A DNA stretch of 64,000 bases. It comes from Plantago ovata. Taxonomy: Eukaryota > Streptophyta > Magnoliopsida > Lamiales > Plantaginaceae. The position numbers and the translations under genes were made by a program. This document shows, in pieces, positions 43,978 through 56,487 of the stretch; within the stretch, counting starts at the first letter, position 1, and each line of letters starts with the position of its first letter. Location of the stretch: contig CM051455.1 in the NCBI GenBank assembly GCA_028274465.1, forward strand, positions 47,965,351 to 48,029,350. Reading direction: 5' to 3'. Under the pieces are notes generated by a model. The model saw nothing but the letters and a program-made list of their open reading frames with translations. It was not told where the DNA came from and did no database searches.

Positions 43978-44735
43978 CTAAGGGTCCGGGTTCTCCACTG
44001 CACCAGCCCAATGCTCGGGTATCGGTGCCGACGACGGGTTCCAATGCGCATCCCACAAATCATAATCGTCGGGGTCAATGTAGTTAGCCCAAGCATGTGA
44101 CTCGTTATCGATGCGCAATCGTTTTGCTAGGGGAACCCTTCGCCTGTAGATGGGGGAAGATTGTTGGTTGAAGACCTTCCACAACATCTCCGAACGCACA
44201 CTAGGGACCCAATAGTGCATCTGCAAGAGTTCAATTACTTAAAATAAGCCAAATATATATAGTAATGGGCGCCGCCTACCCCATATTGAATGCGGACTTA
44301 CATATTGTTAATAAATAAGGTAGTGGGCGCCGCCTACCCATTTTGAATGCGGACGTAATAATGCAAAAATACTTGAACATTTGTAAGTAAAGTACCTGGA
44401 GCTCAAGGAAATAGCCCCACCTCACGCTGAAGGGAATCATACTCCACTTCTGGCCGCCACTCGGGTTACCAGGAGGCGGCAACGACTTTCGGTGCAGTAT
44501 CGTGGATAGCCTGTCTCTAGCAGACTCCGAAAACAACCTGTCATACACAGTTTTAAAAGTTTTACCCATTAAATACATTTATATATAACAAGCACATAGG
44601 AGAACTATACCAATTAATGAGAACTTACCTTCCACCAGCATACTGCAACACCAGAAGGCCATTGTATGCCTGGCCCGGAAACCACTCGAGGAGTGCCACG
44701 TCCTCCTGGGGGGGTTGCGCTCCACCGTTGTTCAT
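43978..44735 (-). CDS. Unrecognised three-exon gene inside CACTA element 1
   Basis: Exons on the minus strand are 44735-44629 (107 bp), 44537-44396 (142) and 44220-43978 (243). Splice sites are GT-AG: AAG|GTAAG with gacag|G, and CCAG|GTACTT with ttgcag|A. The joined frame gives 163 aa from MNNGG to a final PDP. It is Trp-rich with many Arg, and has LEWFPGQ in exon 1, FSVRWGYFLELQ in exon 2 and RRRVPLAKRLR (basic) in exon 3. The tail is acidic (IDPDDYDLWDAHW). No domain I know. It may be a CACTA accessory protein of the TnpA kind (end binding), or a captured host fragment. The intact frame across two introns argues for function. Confidence 0.6.
44263..44355. repeat. GGCGCCGCC direct repeat in exon 2-3 intron
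   Basis: gtaatgggcgccgcctacccc...gaatgcggac (about 44263) recurs as gtagtgggcgccgcctaccc...gaatgcggac (about 44320), about 57 bases apart. GC-rich compared with the surroundings. Confidence 0.7.
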
Positions 44736-44837
44736 TATGTCTGTATGTAGAAAATGTAAGTTGAAAACAATGATAATTAGTAACGAAATAGAAAGTCTAA
44801 CATATCAAATAGAGTACATATACAACTTCTTAAGAAC

Positions 44838-45600
44838 GGTTTACATGGTGACCGCATTACAAACTTAAGTTGTCCGAAAGATACCCCTACACTTAAAATT
44901 TCAGTGTAGGCGGGGATTTGCGGACAAGGTGAGTCCGTACTGTTTACTCCATGCATATGGTTTACATGATTACCGCAGTACAAACCCCCTTAGTTACAAG
45001 ACCCCAAGTACATTTAATTGTAATTTAATTGTAGACGGAACCTTGGAACTAAGGGAGTTCGTACTGTTTACTCCATGCATACCATATTTAATTACACTTC
45101 TAGTCATCAACCTATATATATGGTTTACATGATTACCGCAGTACAAACCCCCTTAAGTTACGAGACCCCGTGTACATGTAATTGTAATTTAAGTGTAGAC
45201 GGGGCCTCGGAACAAAAGGAGTTCGTACTGTTTACTCCATGCATACCATATTTAACTAAACTTCTAGTGTCATCAGCCTATATATATGGTTTACATCATT
45301 ACCGCAGTACAAACTCTCTTAGTTACGAGACCCCGCGTACATTTAATTGTAATTTAATTAAGTGTACATGGGGCCTAGGAACCAAGAGAGTTCGTATTGT
45401 TTACTCTACGCATACCATATTTAACTAAACTTCTAGAGTCATAAGCCTATGTATATATATGGTTTATATGATTACCGCAGTACAAACTCCCTTAGTTACG
45501 AGACCCTGCGTACATTTAATTGTAATTTAAGTGTAGACGGGGCCTAGGAACCATGGGAGTTCGTACTGTTTACTCTATGCATACCATATTCAACAAAATT
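44838..45600. repeat. Tandem repeat in CACTA 1, five units of about 165 bp
   Basis: ggtttacatgattaccgcagtacaaac starts units at about 44838, 44959, 45122, 45288 and 45461. Each unit also has gttacgagaccccg, taattgtaattt and ttcgtactgtttactcc. The first unit is shorter and more diverged. Confidence 0.9.
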
Positions 45601-46585
45601 ACTCTATGAAATCCATTTATTACTAGGCCAGGCGATATAGAATGACTGAAATACGCCAATACAGTAACAACGACATTCGAAATGTTGTTGTTACGGTACC
45701 TGCGTACTACAATCATTTACAACACAAGGACAAGTTGTTTATTACTATAATAGTGTGTTCAGTCAAATACACTCAATTTGATTTAAGGTCGGGGAGACTT
45801 TTCTATGAGCACTAACCAATGTGTACGCTTACTGATCGATAGTAAGCATATACTATTAGTTAGGACCCAAGAAAAGTTTTACCAACGCGTCGAAACCAAT
45901 TATAATAGCATCATCACACTTTATAAATTATATAAAATTATGAAATATGACCAATACTATAGTAACTCTTATTGTGTATTTAGTAAAAAAAAAAAAGCCT
46001 AAACCAATACACCCAAACTAATATTTGCATAGCATCATCACACTTTATATTTCCAAAATAGAGTGATAGGCAAAATTTTAATCTAATTACTTATTCTAGC
46101 TAACATAATTAATTTAATGTAATTTAAACTACAGTTAACATATTTAATTAAGAAATCTAATTAATTTAATTTTCAGAATATTATAAAAATTAATTAACAT
46201 AAATTAACAAATATGCAGAATTAAAATAAAAACATTATTAAAAATTATGAATAATGGACTGGCCAAATATGCAGAATCTTAAATATACAAAATTCATTTC
46301 CGGAATCTTTAATTAACATAAATTAACAAGAATAAATTTAATTAATTCATAATTAACAGAATAAATTTAATTAATCCACAGTTCAACCATTAATTCCATA
46401 TTTAATCCAGATCTAATACAATAATTCCAATAATTTCATATTTAATCCAATAATTTTCATTTTCAGAATTTACAAATGCATAATTAAACTAATTCGGACA
46501 GAGACTTATATAACGCACCAAAAAATACCGGATCAAGCAAAAAAAATAAAAAAAACCCCAAAAAATTAGGGTTAGGGTTCTAACC
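45601..46585. other. CACTA 1 interior, non-coding
   Basis: AT-rich, no reading frame recognised. Contains short repeats of taatttaattaa. Confidence 0.4.
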
Positions 46586-46905
46586 TTATTTGGACAGAGA
46601 GTCGGCAGAAGAGGAGGAGCTGGACGTTTTCGGTGGTTGTGGTGGTGGTGTCGTCACGGCGGCACAATGGTGGTGGCTCCCTACGGGATTCAACCGATTA
46701 GCAAGAGAATGAGAGGAAATTAACGATTGGAGAAGAACAAGAGAATGAGAGGAAAGGGAAGAGAACACTTACCGATCGAAGGTGGTGGTGGATGTGGTGG
46801 CTCCGGTGGTGGCACTGTGGAGGAGACGAAGAAGAAGTGAAGTGGGTTTAGGGTTTGGAGTGGGAGAAAAATGGGGGACTGCAGCCATTCGGGCATTATA
46901 TACTC
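46586..46905 (-). promoter_or_regulatory. Likely promoter and leader of the CACTA 1 gene
   Basis: On the minus strand GTATATAAT (near 46902-46895) is followed by a CT- and CCA-rich leader with AAACCCTAAACCC and a donor-like cgatcg|gtaagtg near 46777-46771. This looks like a transposon promoter and first exon upstream of the three-exon gene. Short frames here (Pro/Thr/Ser-rich) could be N-terminal coding sequence, which I cannot decide. Confidence 0.4.
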
Positions 46906-47213
46906 AGCCTTAGCCACAGATAGATTCACGGATAAAATCTATTCGTGGCTACGAATTTATTTTAGTTTTTCTTTTTATCTTAAAAAAAACAGTCAACTAC
47001 TTAGCTACGGATAATTTTATCCGTAGCTATACTAGCAACGGATAGAATATATCCGTGGCCCTACGACACGAACTCGGGCCTAGCCAAGCACGAACTGAGC
47101 GTTCAAACTCAGTCCGTGGCTATCTGTGGCTAGAAGACCGATTCGTGGCTAGTTTAGCCACAGATAGTATCCGTCTCCACGTGTGGTGGCTATTTTGAGG
47201 ATTTCTTGTAGTG

Positions 47214-47677
47214 ATAGTACTTAACGAAACTGAAATTAATGAGTTTTCAGACGAAGAGAAGAGAGACTTAGTACTCCACTCATCATTCTTTTTTCATTAT
47301 TTACTACCCCCTCGGCATACTTTTTGGATTGTTTACTCAAGCAATATCTCACTCACAATTATTTGTATTTACTCCAATAATCACACACACACACACATAT
47401 ATATTCCTTAAAAAAATTCCTTAATTCAAGAGTTGAGGGAATGTAGGGGTTAGTAATTATGTTATCCATTGACATTGAGTGATATAAAGCAACCATTTGA
47501 TGTATTTTCTTGCAAGCCTCCTAATTTTGTGAAATTTCTCTCACCACTAAATGTTGTCCCCACCAAATTCAGAGCTTCGCGCCAACAAACCTCCGTCCAC
47601 CAAATTCTGCTCTTCGCGCCAACAAATCCGTTGGAGGGAGTTAATTAATCCATCACACAGATTATTTCAGTAGAAAT

Positions 47678-47729
<52 letters not shown>

Positions 47730-49660
47730 CCTTCTAATTTTGCGATAATTCTGTCTCCACCTCTCTCTCGCAAGCCTCCTAATTTTGCGATAATTCTGTC
47801 TCCACCAAATACTGTTCTTCGCACCAACAAACCCATTGGAGGGAGTTAATCCATCACGGGACTATTTTCAGTAGAAATCCTCTCTCGGAAGCCACCTAAT
47901 TTGCGATAATTATCTGTCTCCACCAAATTCTATTCTTCGTGCCAGCAAACCTGATTATATAATCTATGTTGTCACTTGTCAGATTTCTTAACCCTACCAC
48001 CTATCAGCCGCAAAAACATATACTTAGGTGGCCTAGCTAGCTTTCTTCCTCCGATTCACAGGTGGCTTGCATTTCCCTGTTTTTGTTTCTTTTCTTGCTT
48101 TATTTTTGTTGTAGAATAAGAGTAAAGGTTACCAGTGGTCTTTCTATTTTCTTTTGAGCTGAAAGATCAAGAAAAGTATAGATTCTTGTTTCTGTTTTCT
48201 TCTTTTGTTTTTCATAACATGTTAGCAGTGGTCTTTCGATTTGATTTGAGCTGACATATAGTTAGAATTAGCTGTCAGATCTAGAAAAGTATATACAGAT
48301 TTCTTATGCTCTTTCAGTACTCTACTCTGTTTCTATTTGATTTCAGCTAGTCAGTTGAAGTCCTCTATCTCTCGCAAGCCTCATAAGCTTGCAATATTCT
48401 CTCTCCATCAAATTATGTTCTTCAGTAAAAATCCTCTCTCTCGCAAGCCTCCTAGTTTTGCGATTAATTCTCTCTCCACCAAATTCTGCTCTTCGTGCTA
48501 GCAAACCAATTGGAGGGAGTTAACCCGTCACAAGGATTAGGGATTCTCATTTCATCCAAAGTCCCCAAACACTTCCATGTCTAAAATACAACTATGAAAA
48601 TATGAACTGAATTGAATTTATTTGTAATATAAAATACAACTAAGCAAGTTATAAACAAGAATGAAGTGAACTAAATGAATTTGAATAGGATTGTACTGAA
48701 CGGAACTGAAATTAATGAGTTTTCAGACGAAGAGAAGAGACTTAGTACTCCACTCATCATTCTTTATTCATTATTTACTACCCCTCATCATACGTTTGGA
48801 TTGTTTACTAAAAAAAATACCCCACTCACAATTATTTATTCATATTTACTCAAATAATCCCACTTATATCAATTTTTCTTTTTAAAAAATCCTTCAAGAG
48901 TTGAGGGAATGTAGGGGTTAGTAATTATGTTTATCCATTGACATTGAGTCATTATATAAAGCAACCATTTGATGTATTTTCAGTAGAAATCCTCTTTCGC
49001 AAGCCTCCTAATTTTGCGCAATTTCTCTCACCACTAAATTCTGTCTCCACCAAATTCTGTTCTTCGTGCCAACAAATCTCTGTCCACCAGACTATGTTTC
49101 TTCGCACCAACAAACCTGGTGGGGGGAGTTAATCCGTCACACGGATTATTTTCAGTAGAAATTCTCTCTCTCTCTCTCTCTCGCAAGCCTCCTAATTTTG
49201 CGATAATTCTGCTCCCACCAAATTTTGTTATTCGTGCCAACAAACCCATTGGAGGGAGTTAATCCGTCACACAGACTATTTTCAGTAGAAATCCTCTATC
49301 TCTCGCAAGCCTCCTAATTTTGCGATAATTCTGTCACCACCAAATTCTATTCTTCGCGCCAGCAAACCCGATTATATAATCTATGTTGTCACTTGTCAGA
49401 TTTCTTAACCCTACCACCTACCAGCCGCAAAAACATATACTCAGGTGGCCTAGCTTTCTTCCTCCGATTCACAAGTGGCCTGTATTTCCCTGTTTTTGTT
49501 TCTTTTATTGCTTATATTTTTGTTGTAGAAGAAGAATAAGGGTTACCGGTGGTATTTCTATCTTCTTTTGAGCTGAAAGATCAAGAAAAGTATAGATTCC
49601 TGTTTCTGTTTTCGTCTTTTGTTTTTCATATATAACATGTTACCAGTGGTCTATGTTTTA
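47214..49660. repeat. Higher-order repeat block, right part
   Basis: Continues the unit broken by the CACTA: gtacttaacgaaactg at 47217 follows the ATA duplication. Two more units run at about 47217-48600 and 48600-49660 with the same subrepeats. The segment from gattatataatctatgttg recurs at 43009, 47953 and 49369, with a short copy at 42469. Confidence 0.8.
47684..47726. repeat. (CT)n microsatellite
   Basis: An uninterrupted CT run of about 43 bases, expanded from the ctctctctc found in the other repeat units. Confidence 0.9.
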
Positions 49661-51529
49661 AAAGTCGGAACCGGAAGTCGAGCCGGCCACCCCCTAAAAA
49701 AGGTTGAATCGGAGTCGGACCAGTTCAGCAATATCAAGCCGTATTGAACCGGTGTACATATATATACAAATATTATGGCTCATTAACCTCTATTAAATAG
49801 TATACGAACAAAACGCGCGTGGAGTAATTCCTGATTTTTCTCTGATTTACCTAATATTTCTCTCTCATCATTTCTTTTCCCTCATCACAGACGACAATAC
49901 ATCGACTTCTTCCTCTTTTACTATCCTTTCCTCTCAGTCTTTCACCTCTACGGATCCAATCAATACCCCACGACCACCGATCATATGACGGTAAAATACT
50001 ACGCCCCTGGCTCAACCGCATATGGAAACCCCTAAGCTTCTGCAAGTTGACGAGACTTCTCCGTCTTGTTCAATGGTAGATGAGACTCTTCTTGCCGCCT
50101 CAAAGAATTGGGTTTTCTTTCTCCGTATTTCAGGTACTGTACTATAATTTCCAGCATTATTCAGTAGAGAAATTTGTAACTCGTTGAAAGAAAGACCTGG
50201 GTAATGAAGGAAGGAATTCTGCTCTTAAGCGTTATTATACTGCTTATATTTATATGTATGGGCTTAGAGTCAGATGATATGGGATTAAAGGGTGAGAGCA
50301 TCAGACTTTGCAAACGTTAATCATCTAAGGTTTGATTAGAAGCAGCTGCAGCTATCTTGATAAATATCCTGGGGCCAGCAGTTTTTATGCTTTCAGTTTC
50401 AGTTATTTGCGAATAATTTTGTCTTAGATATTCGGTGTGTTCTCAAATTACCTTCTGCTTTTGCTAATTCTGAAATTTATGTAATAGACGTTAGTTCCAG
50501 GTTGTTTGTGCTACTCCTTAAATTACATACGAGTTCACAAACACTACTTTAGTGTAGTATGCTTTTTTCATACCTAAACATTCAATAGCTTAAATAAGCA
50601 GGAGTTAGGATTTAGGAACAACCAACAATGTTGATACCGATTACCGATAGTAATGTACTATCTATATGACCGTTTGTTGCTCCTGACTGTGTCTGTGACC
50701 TCTTTTAAGTCATGAATAAATGATTCATCATTCTTAAAAGAAAAAAAAAAGAGGGAACTGTAGGTTTTTTTTCAAACTATTTACTTGAGTCATAAGTTAG
50801 AATATAACATTTGCCATGAATGAGATGATTTTTGTACCTGATTGATATACCAGTCCTCTATACAATAATTATAGTCACGCGTAGTGTGTGAAGTAAATTC
50901 TATATATTCCACTCAGGTTTTCAAAACAGGACTAGCTAGAGTCTCCCCACTGGTACAATAATAATTTCATGCGCGCGGTCATATATGTGTATCAATTATC
51001 ATTCACATATAGATATTGTGAGTTTGTGACTTTAGCGATTAAGTTATTGTTTAATTCATCTGAAGAATTTAGAAGTACTAGATTCATTCGTAGTATGGAT
51101 ATCAACTAAGCACATTTGACTGGTATTTAATGGGGATGGTTTCCTTTATCATGTTCTCATTCTTTTTCTGTAATTATCACACTGACAATACCGAGATCAA
51201 GACTTGAGTCTCTGAAAGACTAACCTGATAAATGAGCTCCTAAAGCGGAACATTGAATTCTTCATCTGTTGTGCATGAAAAATTCTTATATTGAAGCAAG
51301 CAAGAGAAAGTAAATAAATTGATGTAAATTCAAAACTAACTATTGATCTGTTTGGCTGACTCCATTTAATATTTTAAAGAAAAAAAAAGAGTGTTATTCA
51401 ATTATCGACTTGTTATATATTCAACATATTTGGCCACACCCATTTCCAATTCTCTTCTTCCTTTTGATTCATGGAGTGTAACCAAACAACATTTTTTATG
51501 CATTTATTGGGGGGAGTGGAGAGAAACAT
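49661..51529. other. Intergenic, nothing certain
   Basis: A moderately GC stretch at 49840-50150 could be an exon, but no protein family or splice pattern was recognised. The rest is AT-rich. Confidence 0.3.
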
Positions 51530-52560
51530 TAGGTTGAGCCATGGATTCGTTACAATTCTAAATCCATGAACTTGAATGTAGCCTTAGCTTCACGAGCGAG
51601 TCACCTGACCGTTTGGTAAGGTATGAATTCTCTCACACTGTAAATTTGAGCAAATACTTACCAGAGTTTGTCAATTTCGGCTTCTCGGCTGCAACAGAAA
51701 ATTTGGCAGTACTACACGCCATTAATTCCTGGAATTTAGCTCAAATTTTGTGCTGAGTGGAACCGTTCCATCAAATTCCACAACAGACAGTCCAACCCGA
51801 CATTGGATAAGTGTTACTAAACTGGTTGTATGGGGTGGCTGTGGGTGGAACTGTAACTGTACTAGTATCTGGGCTGCTGTTATGTTTCTGGTGGAAGAGG
51901 AAAAATAGACTGATGGATGAAGTTTTTAAACTTGACATATCGATTGGACATGATTTTGAAAGAGGCAGTGGGGCTAAGAATTTTGCATATAAAGATCTCA
52001 AGCAGGCAACAAATAACTTTGCACAAAAAGGTAAGCTCGGTGAGGGAGGCTTTGGCAGCGTTTACAAAGGCTTTCTGAAAGCAATTGATTCACATGTCGC
52101 TGTGAAGAGATTTTCTAAAGGTTCTAAGCAGGGGATAAAGAATATACATCAGAAGTGATGACTATTACCAGATTGAGACATAGAAACTTGGTGCAACTCC
52201 TTGGATGGTGCCATGAGAAAGAACTTCTACTTGTCTACGAGTTTATGCCCAATGGAAGCTTAGATTCCCATCTTTTTAATGGAATAAAACGATCGCTGGA
52301 TTGGAGTACCAGGTTAAAGATCGTTCAAGGAATGGCTTCTGCATTGCTCTATCTACACGAAGAATGGGAACAATATGTGTTGCATAGGGATATTAAGTCG
52401 AGCAATAGCAAGTAGTTCTTGCGCTTAGCCATGAAGTTCTTTTACAAGTTCTCCACAAGTTCTCCCCTCGAGGATGGTTGTGCTTCCTCCGTCCTGCCCT
52501 CCCCCTGTTAATGAGGTTTCATGGACTTATGACATTACCGTTGTTTCTGTTAGATAGTCA
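51530..52560 (+). pseudogene. LecRK pseudogene 1 (LecRK3-like)
   Basis: Decayed lectin C-terminus from about 51538 (YNSKSMNLNV, then ATENLAVLHAI), a membrane segment (51840-51890) and half a kinase. GEGGFGSVYKG is intact near 52035. A one-base loss near 52139 shifts frame. The second part runs from 52155 to HRDIKSSN at 52406, then jumps directly to the C-terminal tail and 3' flank seen in LecRK3. About 390 bp with DFG, APE and the kinase C-lobe are deleted. Most of the lectin domain is also missing. Not functional as a kinase. Confidence 0.9.
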
Positions 52561-52779
52561 AATTGTGCCAGTTGATAACTTGCAACTTATACTGAATTTT
52601 GCTTTTTTTCTGCCCCTTATAGTGTTATCAAACTAATGTCTATGCAAAGGCTCAAAAGTATTTTTCAAGTAAAATAGTGTAGTAGTACTCCATATTTTTA
52701 CTTTGTTAACTAGTTAGGGATTGCAGTTGTTCCTACTGCATAACCCCATTGTACAGTTTATTGGTTAGAGCCAGTTAGC

Positions 52780-53900
52780 TTGGATTAGTTACAATTCATC
52801 AATCGAGGAACCTGAGTGTAATCTTCAGTGGTTACAGAAATGATACTCAGATCACACAGGAATTGTCGTACACAGCTGATTTGACGAGGTACTTACCAAA
52901 ATTTATGACTTTTGGCTTCTCAGCAGCGGGAGATGGATTTGCTACGTAAAGCATTCAATCATGGAGTTTTAGATCAACTCTTGAACTTGTTGGCAATGAA
53001 ACAGATTCAACCACACCTAGTATCAAACAGTAAAAAAACAACACTAGTGATCATTGGATTGGTAATTGTGGAAGAAGAAGAAGTGATATATGAAGTTGAT
53101 AAGATCGTTGAGGTTGGCATAATTGGTGATGAAATGTGAAAGAGGAGTGATGAATGAAGTTGATAGGATAGGACCATTGATGCATGTTGCCATAATTGGT
53201 GATGAAATGTGAAAGAGGTAAGTTTGTCTATGATTATCTAAAAGAGGCAGCAAATAACTTTGCTGTTGAGTTGGGCAAAGGAGGATATGGTAGTGCTTAC
53301 AAAGGCTTCGTCAAAGAAACAATTCAGATATTGCTGTGAAGAGAATCTGTAGAAATTCTGAGGGAACAAAGGGATATATATGTAGCAGAAGTGAAGGTTA
53401 TAAGCACGTTGTCATTGAGGCATCAAAATTTGGTACAACTCCTTGGATGGTGCCATGAAAAGAAACAAGAACTTCTCCTTGTCTATAAGTTTATCCCAAC
53501 CGCAGTATGGATTTCCATCTCTTCGAGAGGAGAAGTATTCTGGGTTGGGGGATCTGCATTGATTTATCTACATGGATTGTGGAACCAATGTGTCCTGCAT
53601 AGGGATATTATTAATCCTAGCAATATCATGTTGGATGCAGCCTTCAACGTCAAGCTAGGTGATTTTGGAGTCGTTCTATTGGTTGATCATGAAAAGGGAT
53701 ATCATTCAAGTAGTTTAATTGCTGGACTTTGATGCTGGATATTGCCAGATCTTCCGTTACGTTAAAGATGCCTGTCTGTAAACATCCTGCACCTTCAGTT
53801 AATATGCAACCATCAGAATACTTAACTGCTGTTTATGGAAGTAGCCAAAATGTGTCCAATTGATGTACACAAGCTTCAAACCATGCTTGTCACAGAAGCT
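52780..53900 (+). pseudogene. LecRK pseudogene 2 (related to the gene at 60896)
   Basis: Decayed lectin end at 52785-52980 (WISY, FSGYRND, FMTFGFSAAGD), a broken linker, then kinase pieces: GKGGYGSAYKGF near 53280, [27 protein letters not shown] at about 53430-53490, CVLHRDI near 53595, and LGDFG near 53655 with the frame lost soon after. It contains many stops and frameshifts, and the C-lobe is gone except for a few tail words near 53755. KKQELLLVY and QCVLHRD link it to the fourth intact LecRK rather than LecRK1-3. Confidence 0.88.
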
Positions 53901-55439
53901 CCACTGCCAGATCTTTAATATGGGTTACATATGACACATGTTGGTAACAGAACTAAAAAACATTTATGTGTCCAATGCCCTATTATATATCAAACCGACC
54001 TCGAAAATAAACAAAACAGAATAAAGTGTTAAAACTTAAGACTAGACGGACGAAGTAATAAAAACAAAGACATACCTTATTCCATATTGGTGATTCACGA
54101 ATCACGATTGAGTTATCTTTCATCACTATCAAAAGTTTCTTTACTTTAGAATTTAGATTTTTCTAGATAATGGGAGGTGAAAGAGAAAAGAAACGTGTAT
54201 CCTGGTGGGATCACTCCTTATTTATATAGATCAAAGTCCTAATAAAGCACATTATTGTCAATTACATACAATGCTAAAAAGAAGTGTCCAATGCCCTATT
54301 ATATATCAGTTAATCACTCCTTATTAGACTTACCATATTATTTAGAATGAGACAATTACAATATATGATAGGTTAATACGAAGGTCCAAGATCTAACAAT
54401 TTCCCACTTGGATCAAGTATGCCGTAAAATTTCGACTATTTCATCACTTGCCATCTTTAGCCAATCTGGTTTATTAACGATGCCAACATTGTATCAAATA
54501 AGTCTTTGCCACTATATACGTGTGACAGGACTCAATATTAATCACAATGACATAGATCAAATACAAAATGGGATATGTATTAAGCATTTTATATTTTATG
54601 AAAAAGTTGTCAAAAGATGCTAGATGGAATTCTTATCAGTATAGATCGTTGATAAATGGAAGTCAATCGGGATAGATAAGCATTTTTATATAAAGGTTAT
54701 CAAAAGCTGCTAAATATAAGTCTGATAATGTAAATTATTGATAAATGTAAATCAAGAACGTCATGCTCTCCACGCTTGATATCGTAATAAATAATTGCAT
54801 CTCTCGTTATCTGAACTCTTCAATGGTTCATTTCGTACGTGTAAGGAAAACTATGCCATCCAAAGCATCCTTTGAAATACCATTATTGATTAAGGTATCT
54901 TTCTAGTGAGTTAAATAGGTCATGGTCAAAGTCGGAGCCAAGAAAATAGCCTCTCATTGATCTGAAATCATCCGGGATTTACCGAAACATGTCTATGTCC
55001 TCCACTTATCTTGAATTATGCATAATTGATAACATTCGATTTCACCTCTATCTTTCATCCTTGTCACGACCTCACAAATTAAGAGTTTTCCCACTTTTGT
55101 TCTTGGCGGACACCTTGATTGACTCAGAACTTTTTCCGACGTTTGTACTGAAACTATCTACCGCTACATTTACTTGAGCACATGTCCATATTATCCATAT
55201 CAAACAATCCGTTTTATCCATACCAAACAACACCGATACTAAGCAGCACGAGGTTATAGTGTCGAATCTATTAAAAAATTGAATATATTACCAAATTTAT
55301 ACGTACGATTCCCAATTAGAGTTATGTTTAGGGGCTTGGGTTAGCGTTTGGCATTGTTATGGTTAAATACATATATAGACCAATAACAACAAATAATTGC
55401 ATAAAAAGCCACTCTCAAACAACATTTACAAAAGTCCCG
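53901..55439. other. Intergenic with possible LTR-like remnant
   Basis: On the minus strand gatccaagtgggaaat followed by tgttagatcttgg (near 54410-54385) looks like a Copia polypurine tract and LTR start, but no matching end or coding region was found. A 25-base direct repeat (starting gtgtccaatgccctat) is at 53969 and 54285. Confidence 0.3.
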
Positions 55440-56487
55440 CTACAGTAGATTCGGATTTCAAAAATTCGCTACAGTAAATTTAATAAAAATTTGAAATCCG
55501 GAAGTTAGTTTCCATCACCGAAACTAGCTGAAACTAGCAAAAAATGACCGAAACTAGCTGAAATTAGCTAAAAAATGACTGAAACTAGTCGAAACTAGCT
55601 GAAACTAACTGTTACTAGCTGAAACTAATTGAAACTAACTGTTAATTTTATATTTTACTTGAAATTAACAGTTGAAACTAGTTTTTGATTTTATTTTGCA
55701 ATGAAACTAACTATATAATGATTAAATTCACTCTAAAAACTTATTTATGTTAAACTAAAATAAATAAAAATATGTAAACAAAATTATAAAAATATAAATT
55801 ATTATTTTCACTGAAAAACTAGTTTAAAAAATGGTTGAAACTAGATAAAAAATGACTGAAACTAGCCGAAACTAGATGAAATTAACTTTTAATTTTATAT
55901 TTTTCCTGAAATTAACCGTTAAAACTAGTTGTTGATTGTATTTTGCACTGAAACTAACTATATAATGATTAAATTCACTCTAAAAACTTATTTATGCTAA
56001 ATTAAAACAAATAAAAATATGGAAACTAAAATTATAAAAATATAAATCATTATTTTCAACGAAAAACTAGTTTCAGATCGGTTTCAATACATAAAAGCTA
56101 GTTTCATAAACAAAAATACTAGTTTCATTAATTTCAGCATCACTCCATTGTTAGTTTTATTAGTGCAGCAACAAAAATGTTAATTTTATTAGTTTTAACA
56201 ATACAAATACTAGTTTCATTAGTTTCAGCAACAACAATGCTAATTTCATTAGTTTCATCATCATAATTGCTAGTTTCATCAACAAAAATGCTAGTTTCAT
56301 TAGTTTCAACATCACGACTGCTAGTTTTCAACAGTAAAAAACTAATTTTATTAGTTTCAGCATCATAAGTGATAGTTTCAGCAAAAAACTGTTAGTTTCA
56401 GCAACAAAAATGCTAGTTTCATTAATTTTGGCAACACGAAAAGCTACTTTCATTATTTTCATCATCACATGTGCTAGTTTCAGCAAC
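55440..56487. repeat. gctagtttca minisatellite, left part
   Basis: From 55510 the word appears as gaaactagc; from about 56090 as gctagttt, so the two halves are in opposite orientation. A 247-bp tandem duplication joins them (gaaactaactatata at 55703 and 55950). Interrupted by CACTA element 2 at 56488. Confidence 0.8.

Larger units (their letters stand above)
43356..47213. mobile_element. CACTA element 1, intact ends, 3.86 kb
   Basis: Begins CACTACAAAAAAATC and ends GATTTCTTGTAGTG, inverted at the termini, with a 3-bp duplication ATA on both sides (43353-43355 and 47214-47216). Subterminal repeats of the word agccacggata in both orientations fill both ends. The empty site is visible in a paralogous repeat at 41733-41738 (gaatag). 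No full TnpD-type transposase is present, so it is non-autonomous or carries only an accessory gene. Confidence 0.93.

Noticed and set aside
54380-54430. Firm call of a second Copia LTR
   Set aside because: A polypurine-like word and TGTTAG are present, but no LTR end, partner LTR or coding sequence was found.
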